A DNA stretch of 64,000 bases, taken from Nocardioides limicola (lineage in GTDB: Bacteria; Actinomycetota; Actinomycetes; Propionibacteriales; Nocardioidaceae). The DNA is taken from NCBI RefSeq assembly GCF_016827675.1, contig NZ_JAERJA010000002.1:124001-188000 (forward strand), written 5' to 3'. The notes under the pieces are model-generated. The model had not been told where the DNA came from. It made no database searches and worked only from the letters and a program-made list of their open reading frames with translations. Both the position numbers and the translations under genes were made by a program. Each line of letters opens with the position of its first letter. The stretch's first letter is position 1. Shown here piece by piece: positions 1-7,492 of the stretch.

Positions 1-1
1 C

Positions 2-730
2 ACCGAGAACGCCGGGATGGCCTCGTTCCTGATCCGTGCCGATGTCGCCACCATCGACCTCATCGACGCCGCCGTCACCACCATCGCCAGCAAACTCGCC
101 GCCACCCTTCCCGAGGCCAGCGGCCCCGACGACGAGCGGCCCAGCCCCGACGAGCTCCGCGTCCGAGCGGTGGCCGTGCTGGCCGGCATCGACCTGGCTG
201 ACATCGACCTGGCTGGCATCGACCTGGCCGACCTGATGCCGCGGGTCCAACTGTTCGTCCATCTGTACGGCGGCGTCGACGGCACCGGGGTCGCCCGGAT
301 CGAAGGCCATCAACCCGTCACCGAGGAGTGGGTCCGACACCACCTGGGCCGCTACGCCAGATTCACCATCCGGCCCGTGTTCCACCCTCACGACCAGGCT
401 CCCGTCGATGCCTGGGAGATCCCCGACCGACATAGACAGGCCGTGCGCCTGATGACGCCGGCCGATGTCTTCCCCTACGCATCCTCGGTCAGCCGCGGGA
501 TGCAGATCGATCACACTGTCCCCCACGCGGCGGGCGGTGTCTCGGGCATCGGCAACTACGGTCCTATGACCAGCCACCACCACCGGATCAAGACCTTCAC
601 CCGGTGGCAGGTCAAGCAGCCCTTCCCAGGCATCTACCTCTGGCAGGACCCACACGGCCACACCTACCTCGTGGACCACACCGGCACTCGAGCGATCGCG
701 ACCGACCCGCGCGACCAGACCGCTGCCTGA
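2..730 (+). CDS. HNH endonuclease domain protein, 13E12/DUF222 type (5' partial)
   Basis: The reading frame is open to the first base of the window, so this is the C-terminal half of a longer gene. The end carries an HNH-like core: QIDHTVPHAAGG, then GNYGPMTSHHHRIKTF, the arrangement seen at the C-terminus of actinobacterial DUF222/REP13E12 proteins. These are usually 400-500 aa, multicopy and often linked to mobile DNA; their function is not established. A short in-frame tandem repeat (bases 185-229) encodes AGIDL/ADIDL units. The first internal ATG is at 17, but nothing suggests it is the real start. Family call fairly sure; activity is inference. Confidence 0.75.
   Translation, partial: TENAGMASFLIRADVATIDLIDAAVTTIASKLAATLPEASGPDDERPSPDELRVRAVAVLAGIDLADIDLAGIDLADLMPRVQLFVHLYGGVDGTGVARIEGHQPVTEEWVRHHLGRYARFTIRPVFHPHDQAPVDAWEIPDRHRQAVRLMTPADVFPYASSVSRGMQIDHTVPHAAGGVSGIGNYGPMTSHHHRIKTFTRWQVKQPFPGIYLWQDPHGHTYLVDHTGTRAIATDPRDQTAA
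185..229 (+). repeat. Three 15-bp tandem units inside the HNH gene
   Basis: Three nearly identical units of GGCATCGACCTGGCT, differing at one or two bases, encode AGIDL-ADIDL-AGIDL. The repeat keeps the frame and lies in the linker before the HNH part, so it probably varies in copy number by slippage. Confidence 0.8.
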
Positions 731-830
731 AGGACCCGCCGACCCTGAGCCGACCTCAGGGGCGACCCGGGGGCAGGCCCGGGGAGGTACCCGAAGCGCC
801 CATCGGGTCATCCGCGACATCGTGACGGTC

Positions 831-1748
831 ATGATCACAGTCGAATCCCTGACCAAGCGGTACGGCGGGCTCACCGCCGTCGACCACGTCTCGTTCACCG
901 CCCAGCCCGGCCGAGTGACCGGCTTCCTCGGCCCCAACGGCGCCGGCAAGTCCACCGCAATGCGGGTGATGGTCGGCCTCACCGAGGCCACCGCCGGTCA
1001 GGCCACCATCCTGGGGCGCCGCTACACCGACCTGCCCAACCCCGGGCGCGAGGTCGGCGTACTCCTGGACGCCTCCGCCCAACATGCCGGCCGCACCGGC
1101 CGCGAGATCCTGACCATCGCCGCCAAGACGATGGGCCTGCCCACCTCTCGGGTGGACGAGATGCTGGCCCGGGTCAGCCTCACCGACACCGAGGCGACCC
1201 GGCGGGTCCGCAACTACTCCCTGGGCATGCGGCAGCGCCTCGGCATCGCCACCGCGCTTCTCGGCGACCCGGAGGTGCTGATCCTCGACGAGCCGGCCAA
1301 CGGCCTCGACCCGGCCGGCATCCGCTGGATGCGGGACCTGCTCCGAGACTTCGCCGACGCCGGCGGCACCGTGCTGCTCTCCTCGCACCTGCTGCACGAG
1401 ATCGAGGCGATCGCCGACGACATCGTGGTCATCGGCCAGGGCCGGATCGTCGCCGAGGGCACCATCGCCGAACTGCTCGCCAGCGCCAGCACCCGGGTGT
1501 GCGCGGCCGATGTCACCGCCCTGGCCACCGCACTCGCCGCGGCCGGGCACGAGGTGACCCTCACCCCCGATGGCGCCGTGCAGACCGATGCCACCCCCGC
1601 CGCGGTCGGCGAACTGGCGCTCGCCGCCCGGATCGCCCTCACCGAACTACGCGCCAGCGACGGCGCCCGACTGGAAGAGATGTTCCTCGAGCTCACCGCT
1701 GACACCCAGCGCGAGAGCCGACTCACGGACCTGGAAGGAGCGGCATGA
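831..1748 (+). CDS. ABC transporter ATP-binding protein
   Basis: This 305-aa ATPase powers an exporter with the permease that follows. Walker A (GPNGAGKST, about residues 34-42), signature (YSLGMRQRLG), Walker B (VLILDEPANGLDP) and the H-loop (LLSSHLLHE) are all present, followed by a C-terminal extension typical of the DrrA/CcmA class with two-gene exporters. GTG at 822 gives three more residues; ATG at 831 is preferred because a CATCGT hexamer ends seven bases before it, the leaderless pattern common in this window. Its stop overlaps the permease start. Substrate unknown. Confidence 0.9.
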   Translation: MITVESLTKRYGGLTAVDHVSFTAQPGRVTGFLGPNGAGKSTAMRVMVGLTEATAGQATILGRRYTDLPNPGREVGVLLDASAQHAGRTGREILTIAAKTMGLPTSRVDEMLARVSLTDTEATRRVRNYSLGMRQRLGIATALLGDPEVLILDEPANGLDPAGIRWMRDLLRDFADAGGTVLLSSHLLHEIEAIADDIVVIGQGRIVAEGTIAELLASASTRVCAADVTALATALAAAGHEVTLTPDGAVQTDATPAAVGELALAARIALTELRASDGARLEEMFLELTADTQRESRLTDLEGAA

Positions 1749-2557
1749 GCACCGCACTACTGACCCCCACGGAGGCACCCGCAGCTCCGCGTCCGCGGAC
1801 CGCCCCGGCGCCGATCCCGTTCACCCGACTGGTGGGCGTGGAACTGCGCAAGATGTTCGACACCCGCAGTGGCCGCTGGCTGCTGATCACCATCGCCGCG
1901 CTGGCCCTGGTGGCCACCGCCGCGGTGATCGCGTTCGCACCGGCCGAGTTCATCACCTTCGAGTCGTTCGCCACCGCGGTCGGGGTGCCGGCAGGCAGCC
2001 TGCTGCCGATCGTCGCCATCCTCGCGGTGACCAGCGAGTGGAGCCAACGCACCGGACTCACCTCGTTCACCCTGGTGCCGCGCCGCGGCCGGGTGCTCGG
2101 CGCCAAACTCGTCGCGACCGTCCTGGTCGGCGTGGTGGTGGTCCCGGTGATGCTGGCCATCGGGTCACTGGGCAACCTGCTCGGCGCCGCCATCCACGGC
2201 ATCGACCCGGTCTGGGACACCTCGGCGCAGATCCTCGCGCAGAACGTCGCCGCGTTCGTGCTGGTGATGTTGATCGGCTTCACGCTGGGCGTGCTGATCC
2301 GCAACTCACCGGGCGCGATCGTCGCCTACTTCGTCTACTCCCTGGTGCTGCCGGGTCTGCTCGCCGCGCTGGCCGCGTTCCAGGAGTGGTTCCGCGACAT
2401 CCACCTGTGGGTGGACTTCAACATGGCCAGCACCGTCCTCTACGACGAGCACCCCACCGGCGAGCAGTGGGCCCAGCTGGGTGTCTCCGGACTGATCTGG
2501 CTGGTCATCCCGCTGGCGCTCGGGCTTTGGCTGGTGCGACGTAGCGAGGTCAAGTAG
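1745..2557 (+). CDS. ABC transporter permease
   Basis: A 270-aa ABC-2-like permease whose ATG overlaps the ATPase stop codon, indicating translational coupling. After a hydrophilic, Pro/Ala-rich N-terminus come about six hydrophobic segments, for example around residues 42-62, 80-95, 118-140 and 160-185, ending in a last helix just before the C-terminal RRSEVK. No substrate can be read from the sequence; such two-gene exporters often serve drugs, lantibiotics or lipids. Confidence 0.85.
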   Translation: MSTALLTPTEAPAAPRPRTAPAPIPFTRLVGVELRKMFDTRSGRWLLITIAALALVATAAVIAFAPAEFITFESFATAVGVPAGSLLPIVAILAVTSEWSQRTGLTSFTLVPRRGRVLGAKLVATVLVGVVVVPVMLAIGSLGNLLGAAIHGIDPVWDTSAQILAQNVAAFVLVMLIGFTLGVLIRNSPGAIVAYFVYSLVLPGLLAALAAFQEWFRDIHLWVDFNMASTVLYDEHPTGEQWAQLGVSGLIWLVIPLALGLWLVRRSEVK

Positions 2558-2569
2558 GGCACATGAGTC

Positions 2570-2604
2570 AGGTGCGGCACCCGGATGTCCCGGGCGCCGC
2601 ACCT
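2570..2604. terminator. Hairpin between convergent permease and rpsN genes
   Basis: A perfect 9-bp stem (AGGTGCGGC with GCCGCACCT) encloses a second CCCGG/CCGGG stem. It lies 12 bases after the permease stop and 7 bases after the rpsN stop on the other strand, so it can serve as a bidirectional terminator. There is no U tract, which is usual in high-G+C actinobacteria. Confidence 0.65.
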
Positions 2605-2611
2605 GTGCGCG

Positions 2612-2917
2612 TCACCAGCTCGACTTGGTGATGCCGGGCAGTTCGCCGTCGTGGGCCATCGTCCGGAACCGGATCCGCGAGGTGCCGGTCTTGCGCAGGA
2701 AGCCGCGCGGCCGGCCGTCGACCTGATCCCGGTTGCGCAGCCGCGTCGGCGAGGAGTCCCGCGGCAGCTTCGACAACTGCGCGACCGCCTCGGCCAGCTC
2801 GGCCGAACCCGGCTCGGCGCGGCGGACCTGCTCCTTGAGCTCGGCGCGCCGCTCGGCGTACTTGGCGACCACGGCCTCCCGACGCTTCTGGGCGGCGATC
2901 TTCGACTGCTTGGCCAT
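2612..2917 (-). CDS. rpsN: 30S ribosomal protein S14, zinc-independent paralogue
   Basis: This 101-aa protein starts [20 protein letters not shown] and is the long S14 form that contains no cysteine, unlike the short CxxC...CxxC zinc form. It binds 16S rRNA in the small-subunit head. It is the last gene of an L28-L33-S14 operon in which each ATG shares its A with the preceding TGA. All members lack a complete zinc knuckle, and the operon faces a Zur-like palindrome, so it should be made under zinc starvation to spare zinc. That regulatory role follows from mycobacterial and Streptomyces homologues. Confidence 0.93.
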   Translation of the reverse strand: MAKQSKIAAQKRREAVVAKYAERRAELKEQVRRAEPGSAELAEAVAQLSKLPRDSSPTRLRNRDQVDGRPRGFLRKTGTSRIRFRTMAHDGELPGITKSSW

Positions 2918-3084
2918 CAGCGCTCCTCCTTGAACATCACGTGCTGTCGGATCACCGGGTCGAACTTGCGCAGCTCCATCCGGTCGGGGTCGTTGCGGCG
3001 GTTCTTCTTGGTGACATAGGTGTAGCCCGTCCCGGCCGTCGACCGGAGCTTGATGATCGGGCGGATGTCGCTGTTCTTGGCCAT
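2917..3084 (-). CDS. rpmG: 50S ribosomal protein L33, cysteine-free paralogue
   Basis: A 55-aa protein beginning [20 protein letters not shown] and ending QHVMFKEER. The usual four zinc-binding cysteines of L33 are absent. It is too short for a normal gene-size cutoff but is unmistakable by sequence and position. Its start shares one base with the L28 stop and its stop shares one base with the S14 start, so the three genes are translationally coupled. Predicted to replace the zinc-containing L33 in the large subunit when zinc is scarce. Confidence 0.93.
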   Translation of the reverse strand: MAKNSDIRPIIKLRSTAGTGYTYVTKKNRRNDPDRMELRKFDPVIRQHVMFKEER

Positions 3085-3320
3085 CAGAACTTCTCTCCTC
3101 GCACGCTCAGGTCGGCGATCACGGCGTCGATGCCGCGCCGGTCGATGATGCCGATCCCCTTGGCGCTGACCCGCAGCGTGACTTGGCGACCCAGGCTCGG
3201 CACCCAGTAGCGCTTGCGTTGCACGTTGACGTCGAAGCGCCGCTTGGTGCGGCGATGACTGTGCGACACGTGGTGGCCGAAGCCCGGCGTGGCGCCGGTC
3301 ACCTGGCAGTGACGTGACAT
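3084..3320 (-). CDS. rpmB: 50S ribosomal protein L28, zinc-independent paralogue
   Basis: A 78-aa L28 with the family hallmark [18 protein letters not shown]. The zinc form starts with a CxxC; here the N-terminus reads MSRHCQVTG, so the second cysteine is replaced by threonine, as in the mycobacterial zinc-free L28. The start at 3320 is supported by a GGGAGA ribosome-binding site seven bases upstream; longer readings run through the regulatory region. First gene of the L28-L33-S14 operon, divergent from rpmE2 across the Zur-like palindrome. Confidence 0.93.
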   Translation of the reverse strand: MSRHCQVTGATPGFGHHVSHSHRRTKRRFDVNVQRKRYWVPSLGRQVTLRVSAKGIGIIDRRGIDAVIADLSVRGEKF

Positions 3321-3339
3321 GACGTTCTCCCGTCTGGCA

Positions 3340-3369
3340 TGATTGGTAATGATTCTCATTCTAGCATCA
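3340..3369. promoter_or_regulatory. Candidate Zur operator between divergent ribosomal protein operons
   Basis: The 58-bp region between the two operons contains AATGATTCTCATT (3348-3360), a 5-3-5 inverted repeat matching the actinobacterial Zur box core, flanked by TGAT (3340) and ATCA (3366). One site can control both directions. Zur with zinc would repress; zinc loss would release both operons. The palindrome is directly visible; assignment to Zur rests on the known regulon of this gene set. Confidence 0.75.
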
Positions 3370-3378
3370 GGAGAGCGC

Positions 3379-3624
3379 ATGAAGCAGGGCATCCACCCGG
3401 AGTACCGACCGCTGGTGTTCCGGGACCGGTCCACGGGCAAGCTGTTCCTCACCAAGTCGACCAGGACCAGCGACCACACCGTCGAGATCGACGGCCAGAC
3501 CTACCCCGTCGTCGACGTGGACGTCAGCAGCGACAGCCACCCCTTCTGGACCGGCAAGGCGAAGCTGATCGACTCCGAGGGACGTGTGGAGGCATTCGAG
3601 CGTCGCTACGGGAGGAAGGGATGA
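3379..3624 (+). CDS. rpmE2: 50S ribosomal protein L31 type B
   Basis: An 81-aa L31 of the cysteine-free B type: [16 protein letters not shown], then the SHPFWTGK motif. It replaces zinc-containing L31 on the large subunit during zinc limitation. The start at 3379 follows an AGGAGA ribosome-binding site and lies just downstream of the Zur-like palindrome. The stop overlaps the next gene (ATGA), so it leads an operon with the CobW-like protein, L32 and L36. Confidence 0.95.
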   Translation: MKQGIHPEYRPLVFRDRSTGKLFLTKSTRTSDHTVEIDGQTYPVVDVDVSSDSHPFWTGKAKLIDSEGRVEAFERRYGRKG

Positions 3625-4697
3625 GAACCGGTGTCGTCCTGGTCAGCGGGGTCGACCCGGCACCGATGGCCAGCGCCCTGGTCTCCCTGCAGTGGGACCT
3701 GGCCCGCGCGGTCGCGGTGCGCCACCACATCGACCCGGACCGCAGCGTCCTGGAGCGAGTGGTCAGCGACGCCTCCGGAGTCATCGAGCACGAGGAGATG
3801 CTGCTGGAGCACGCCTGCGTCACCTGCGCGCTGCGTGAGGACATCGTGCCCACCCTGGAACGACTGGCCGCGGACGGGCGCTGGGATTCGATCATCGCGC
3901 ACCTGCCGATCGGCTGCGAGGCCTTCCACGTCGGCCACGTCCTCGCCCTCGACGCCCGCCTCTCCCGTCGCCTCAAGGTGACCAGCATCGTCGCAGCCCT
4001 GGACGCGGACACCCTCGTCGAGGACCTGCTCGGGGACGACCTGCTGTCCGAGCGCGGATGGCACAGCTCCGAGGACGATCGCCGCGGCGTCGGTGAGGTG
4101 GCCACCGCCCAGGTCGAGTACGCCGATCTGGTGGTGCTCGCCGGCACCCCCAACGACAGCGCCCATGCCCTGGTCCGCACCCTGGCCCGCCCCGACGCCG
4201 AGGTGATCGTCGGCACCGAGCAGCTCACCGGCGTGATGGCGGCCGACCACCGGCACAGCCACACCCGCAGCCACGCCTGGACCTCCCCCACCCGAGTGAT
4301 GGACCTGCCGGCACCCGCCTCGGACGCGGTCTGGCAACTCGAACTCACCTCGCACCGCGCCTTCCACCCGGACCGACTGCTGGAGGACCTGGAGCGGCTG
4401 GGCGCCGGTCGGCACCGGTCCCGTGGCTGCTTCTGGCTGCCCACCCGCCCCGAGGTGGCCTGCGTCTGGGAAGGCTCCGGCGGCCAACTCAGCATCGGCA
4501 CCGGCGAGCCGTGGGGACGCCGCCCGGCTCGCACCCGACTGGTGCTCACCGGCGTCGGCACCGCCCCCGCCCACCTGACCGAGGTCTTCGAGGGCCTGCT
4601 GCTGCAGCCCACCGAACTGGCCGACCTGCCCCGCTGGACCGGCGTCTACGACGACGGCTTCGAGCCGTGGCTCGGCCCGATCCGCGATATCGCCTGA
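3621..4697 (+). CDS. CobW-like protein of the zinc-free ribosome locus, P-loop lost
   Basis: A 358-aa relative of the CobW/COG0523 metal-chaperone GTPases. The C-terminal CobW domain is visible ([14 protein letters not shown] ... [10 protein letters not shown]) and a CVTC motif sits at residues 66-69 where COG0523 proteins carry CxCC. The N-terminal strand-loop [13 protein letters not shown] lacks the GxxxxGK[ST] needed for nucleotide binding, so it is unlikely to be a normal GTPase. The mycobacterial counterpart beside zinc-free L28 (Rv0106 type) has the same loss and, as I recall, is the factor recruiting the hibernation protein MPY to zinc-free ribosomes. Function by that analogy is inference. 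Confidence 0.8.
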   Translation: MRTGVVLVSGVDPAPMASALVSLQWDLARAVAVRHHIDPDRSVLERVVSDASGVIEHEEMLLEHACVTCALREDIVPTLERLAADGRWDSIIAHLPIGCEAFHVGHVLALDARLSRRLKVTSIVAALDADTLVEDLLGDDLLSERGWHSSEDDRRGVGEVATAQVEYADLVVLAGTPNDSAHALVRTLARPDAEVIVGTEQLTGVMAADHRHSHTRSHAWTSPTRVMDLPAPASDAVWQLELTSHRAFHPDRLLEDLERLGAGRHRSRGCFWLPTRPEVACVWEGSGGQLSIGTGEPWGRRPARTRLVLTGVGTAPAHLTEVFEGLLLQPTELADLPRWTGVYDDGFEPWLGPIRDIA

Positions 4698-4710
4698 GAG
4701 AAGGAACCCC

Positions 4711-4905
4711 ATGGCAGTCCCGAAGCGACGCATGTCGCGCAGCAACACCCGCCACCGCCGGTCCCAGTGGAAGGCCTCCGCGCCCGACCTGGTCCCGGTG
4801 ACGGTCAACGGCGTGGAGCACCGCGTGCCCCGCCGGCTGATCAACGCCGTCCAGCGTGGCCTGATCGACCCGACCACCGGCCAACGACTCAAGGAGATCC
4901 GATGA
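4711..4905 (+). CDS. rpmF: 50S ribosomal protein L32, cysteine-free paralogue
   Basis: A 64-aa L32 starting [20 protein letters not shown], the universal L32 opening, but with none of the four cysteines that bind zinc in the standard form. It lies 13 bases after the CobW-like gene and its stop overlaps the L36 start, completing the plus-strand arm of the zinc-starvation locus. Confidence 0.93.
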   Translation: MAVPKRRMSRSNTRHRRSQWKASAPDLVPVTVNGVEHRVPRRLINAVQRGLIDPTTGQRLKEIR

Positions 4906-5024
4906 AGGTCCGCAACTCGATCCGCTCGTTGAAGAACCAGCCCGGCGCCCAGGTGGTCCGCCGCCGCGGACGGATCTACGTGCTCAACAAGCAGAACCCG
5001 CGGATGAAGGGCCGCCAAGGCTGA
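4902..5024 (+). CDS. rpmJ: 50S ribosomal protein L36, cysteine-free paralogue
   Basis: A 40-aa protein, [20 protein letters not shown] ... [12 protein letters not shown]. It is the longer L36 variant without the C-x2-C...C-x4-H zinc ribbon. The ATG overlaps the L32 stop. It is the last gene of the operon and is easily missed because of its size. Confidence 0.92.
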   Translation: MKVRNSIRSLKNQPGAQVVRRRGRIYVLNKQNPRMKGRQG

Positions 5025-5048
5025 ACGGGGCCCCCTAGACTCGGTGCC

Positions 5049-5606
5049 GTGCAGACGGCCGACGACTTCTGGAGCGGGTTCGCCACCGACCCCCGCGACT
5101 CCGACGGCGGCTCCCTGCTCGCCTCCGACGCTGACCGGGACCGGGTCAACGACCTGCTCCGGGAGGCCCTCAGCGACGGCAGGCTCACCCTGGGCGAGTA
5201 CGACGAGCGCAGCACCAGCGCGCTGGGAGCGCGCACCCTGGGTGAACTGCCGGGACTCGTGGCGGACCTGCTGCCCCCGCGTCGGCCCGGCACACCCGGC
5301 CTGATCGCGGCTACCCCGACCGATCTGGAGTTGCGCGCCGTCGCCGCCTTCCAGCGGGGCCGGCGCGAAGCGGTGTCCAGCTTCCTGATCCCGAGCATGG
5401 TCTGCCTGGTGATCTGGGCGGTGGTGATGCCCGGCGGCTTCTTCTGGCCGGCCTTCGTGATGCTGGCCACCGGCGTGAACCTCGTGCAGACCCTGGTGCG
5501 TCGCGAGGACATCATCGCCAAGCATCGCGCCAAACTCGAGCGCAAGCAGGCCAAGGAACTCGGTCGGGCGGCCAGCGAGGACCCCGAGGACGACAGCCAG
5601 AGCTGA
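5049..5606 (+). CDS. DUF1707 and 2TM domain protein
   Basis: A 185-aa protein. Residues about 27-78 form a DUF1707 domain (LLASDADRDRVNDLLREALSDGRLTLGEYDER), a helical motif common in actinobacterial membrane-associated proteins. Around residues 115-150 two adjacent hydrophobic helices are followed by a basic, charged tail. The GTG at 5049 is exactly seven bases after a TAGACT hexamer (5036-5041), suggesting a leaderless transcript separate from the zinc locus. Role unknown. Confidence 0.8.
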   Translation: MQTADDFWSGFATDPRDSDGGSLLASDADRDRVNDLLREALSDGRLTLGEYDERSTSALGARTLGELPGLVADLLPPRRPGTPGLIAATPTDLELRAVAAFQRGRREAVSSFLIPSMVCLVIWAVVMPGGFFWPAFVMLATGVNLVQTLVRREDIIAKHRAKLERKQAKELGRAASEDPEDDSQS

Positions 5607-5624
5607 CCGGGTCCGGCTGTCGGG

Positions 5625-6548
5625 TCAGAGTCGGAACAGGTCGCCGTGGTCGGCGACCCTGGCCAGCACCGCGTCCGGGCCGAACTGCTCCAGCGCCAGC
5701 GGATCCTCCGCCCCGGCCGCCACCTCGTCCCAGGTGATCGGGGCAGCCACCTGGGGTCGGTCGGTGCCGCGCAGCGAGTACGGCGACACAGTCGTCTTGG
5801 AGGCTGCGTTCTGCGACCAGTCCAAGAAGACCTTGCCGCGCCGCCTCGCCCTGGTCATCGTCGCGGTGACCAGGTCACCCCGCTCCCGCTGCAGTTCCTC
5901 GGCTATCTGCCGGGCGAGGGCGCTGGCGGCTTCGGCGCTGGCTGCTTCGGCGCTGGCTGCTTCGGTGCTGGCGCCGCCGGGGAGCGCGGCGTACACGTGC
6001 AGGCCCTTGCTGCCACTGGTCACCGGGAGCGCCGCCAGCCCGTGCTGGGCGAGCCGGTCACGGACCAGCAGCGCGACCTCGCAGCACTCCGGCAACCCGG
6101 CAGGCTCACCAGGGTCGAGGTCGATCACCAGCCGGTCGGGCGACCGCGGCGTGCCGTCGGTGTCCGCCTGCCACTGGTGCACGTGCAACTCCAGCGCGGC
6201 CAGGTTGGCCAGCCAGGTCAACGTGGCCAGGTCGTCCACGATCGGGAACACCAGGTCCCCGGGCCCCGACCCGGACCGTGACCCGGTGGTGGGCACGGTG
6301 ACCGTGCGCACCCAACTCGGCGTCCCCGCCGGGGCGTTCTTCTCGAAGAAGCTCGGCTCCGCCACTCCGTGCGGCCACCGGATCCGGGTCACCGGGCGGC
6401 CGGCCAGGTGCGGCAGCAGCACCGGCGCCACCTGGGCGTAGTAGTGCAGCACCTCGGCCTTGGTGGTCCCGGTGACCGGATAGAGGACCTTGTCCAGGTT
6501 GGTCAGTTTCAGCGTCCGCCCCTCGACGTCGACGAAGACCTCGCTCAC
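5625..6548 (-). CDS. ligD: LigD-type DNA polymerase/primase domain protein (NHEJ)
   Basis: A 307-aa archaeo-eukaryotic primase-like polymerase that fills gaps or adds ribonucleotides at double-strand breaks. The family start (LTNLDKVLYP), the WPHGV...FFEKNAP block and the metal-binding LVIDLDPG (Asp143, Asp145) are present, as is a basic TMTRARRRGKVFLDWSQN segment. The GTG at 6548 overlaps the ligase stop (GTGA), so the polymerase is coupled to the separate ligase gene rather than fused. A 15-bp tandem repeat near residues 193-209 adds an EAASA-rich linker. No 3'-phosphoesterase domain is encoded nearby. Confidence 0.92.
   Translation of the reverse strand: MSEVFVDVEGRTLKLTNLDKVLYPVTGTTKAEVLHYYAQVAPVLLPHLAGRPVTRIRWPHGVAEPSFFEKNAPAGTPSWVRTVTVPTTGSRSGSGPGDLVFPIVDDLATLTWLANLAALELHVHQWQADTDGTPRSPDRLVIDLDPGEPAGLPECCEVALLVRDRLAQHGLAALPVTSGSKGLHVYAALPGGASTEAASAEAASAEAASALARQIAEELQRERGDLVTATMTRARRRGKVFLDWSQNAASKTTVSPYSLRGTDRPQVAAPITWDEVAAGAEDPLALEQFGPDAVLARVADHGDLFRL
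5921..5970. repeat. 15-bp tandem repeat inside the LigD polymerase gene
   Basis: Three full units of CGCTGGCTGCTTCGG (the first with one change) plus a partial fourth. On the coding strand they give repeated EAASA, a flexible helix-like insert next to the conserved core. Units keep the frame, so copy number could vary without breaking the protein. Confidence 0.85.
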
Positions 6549-7468
6549 TCGCTCCCCCTCCCCCGGTCCGGCAGGTCGCTGCGCAACCCGACGTACGACG
6601 GCTGGCGCAGTCGTCCGTTGGCCGACCTGCCGAGCGCCTCGACGTCGACGTACAGCAACGGCTGCACCCACCGCGCGCCCGACGCGTCCGCGGTCGGCAC
6701 CTCGTCGGCGAACGGCGACGCCGGCCCGGGCAGCATCAGCTCCCGCAACTGTCGCGCCGCCCGGCCACTGAGGCCGCTGCCCACCCGGCCCCGGTAGCGG
6801 AGGCCGTCGGGGGTCGGTTCGCCCACCAGCAAGGCGCCCAGCCGGTCGGCGCTGCCCACCTCGGGGCGCCACCCGCCGACCACGAACGTCTCCCGTCGAC
6901 GATGCGCGAACTTCAGCCAGTCCCGGCTCCGGACGCCCGACTGGTAGCGGGCCTCCACCCGCTTGCTGACCACCCCCTCCAGTCCCTGCTCGGCGGTGGC
7001 GGCCAGCAGCGTCGCACCATCCTCGTAGACGTCGGGCACGTGCACGCCGGCCAGGTCCAACTCCTCGAGCAGGGCGCGCCGACGATGCCACGGCTCGTCG
7101 ACGAGCTCCCGGCCGTCCAGCCGGAGCAGGTCGAAGACGAGGAAGTGCGCCGGATGCCGCCGCGCGAGGACAGCCACTCGCCGCGGGTCCCGGGCATGCA
7201 TCCGGTGCTGCAGCGCAGCGAACGACGGGCGACCGTCGATCAGCACCACCAGTTCGCCGTCCAGCAGCAGGTCCCGTCCGACCAATCCGGCCAACTCGGG
7301 GTAGCCAGCCGTGGCGTCGTTGCCGTTGCGGGTGCTCAACCGCAGCCGAGCAGCGGTGACGTCAGCCAGCAGCCGCACGCCGTCCCACTTCACCTCGTGC
7401 CGCCACTGGTCGCCGACGGGCACCCGGTCACCCGGAGTGGCGAGCATCGGTCGGAGCATGGGACCCAT
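6545..7468 (-). CDS. ligD: LigD-type ATP-dependent DNA ligase (NHEJ)
   Basis: A 307-aa ATP-dependent ligase. The adenylation lysine lies in EVKWDGVR (motif I, Lys27), followed by DGELVV (motif III), EGVVSKR (motif IV) and WLKF (motif V), then an OB-fold half. The first ATG at 7468 is taken; ATG at 7459 is an alternative. The gene is coupled to the polymerase gene and divergent from ku with only 21 bases between starts, so promoters for both directions overlap. The gene pair plus Ku is a full bacterial end-joining set with split LigD. Confidence 0.92.
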   Translation of the reverse strand: MGPMLRPMLATPGDRVPVGDQWRHEVKWDGVRLLADVTAARLRLSTRNGNDATAGYPELAGLVGRDLLLDGELVVLIDGRPSFAALQHRMHARDPRRVAVLARRHPAHFLVFDLLRLDGRELVDEPWHRRRALLEELDLAGVHVPDVYEDGATLLAATAEQGLEGVVSKRVEARYQSGVRSRDWLKFAHRRRETFVVGGWRPEVGSADRLGALLVGEPTPDGLRYRGRVGSGLSGRAARQLRELMLPGPASPFADEVPTADASGARWVQPLLYVDVEALGRSANGRLRQPSYVGLRSDLPDRGRGSE

Positions 7469-7477
7469 CCTCTCGGA

Positions 7478-7492
7478 TACCGTGGTCACATG
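7478..7492 (+). promoter_or_regulatory. Leaderless-type -10 element of ku
   Basis: TACCGT (7478-7483), a TAnnnT hexamer, ends six bases before the ku ATG at 7490, and no Shine-Dalgarno sequence is present. This spacing would start transcription at or next to the A of the start codon. Inferred from sequence only. Confidence 0.5.

Noticed and set aside
3321..3479. Longer L28 reading from 3479
   Set aside because: Runs antisense through the start of L31B and the Zur-like site; MSRHCQVTG at 3320 has a good ribosome-binding site.
3606..5525. A 639-codon minus-strand frame across the L31B-CobW-L32-L36 operon
   Set aside because: Crosses five genes with clear homology; shadow frame.
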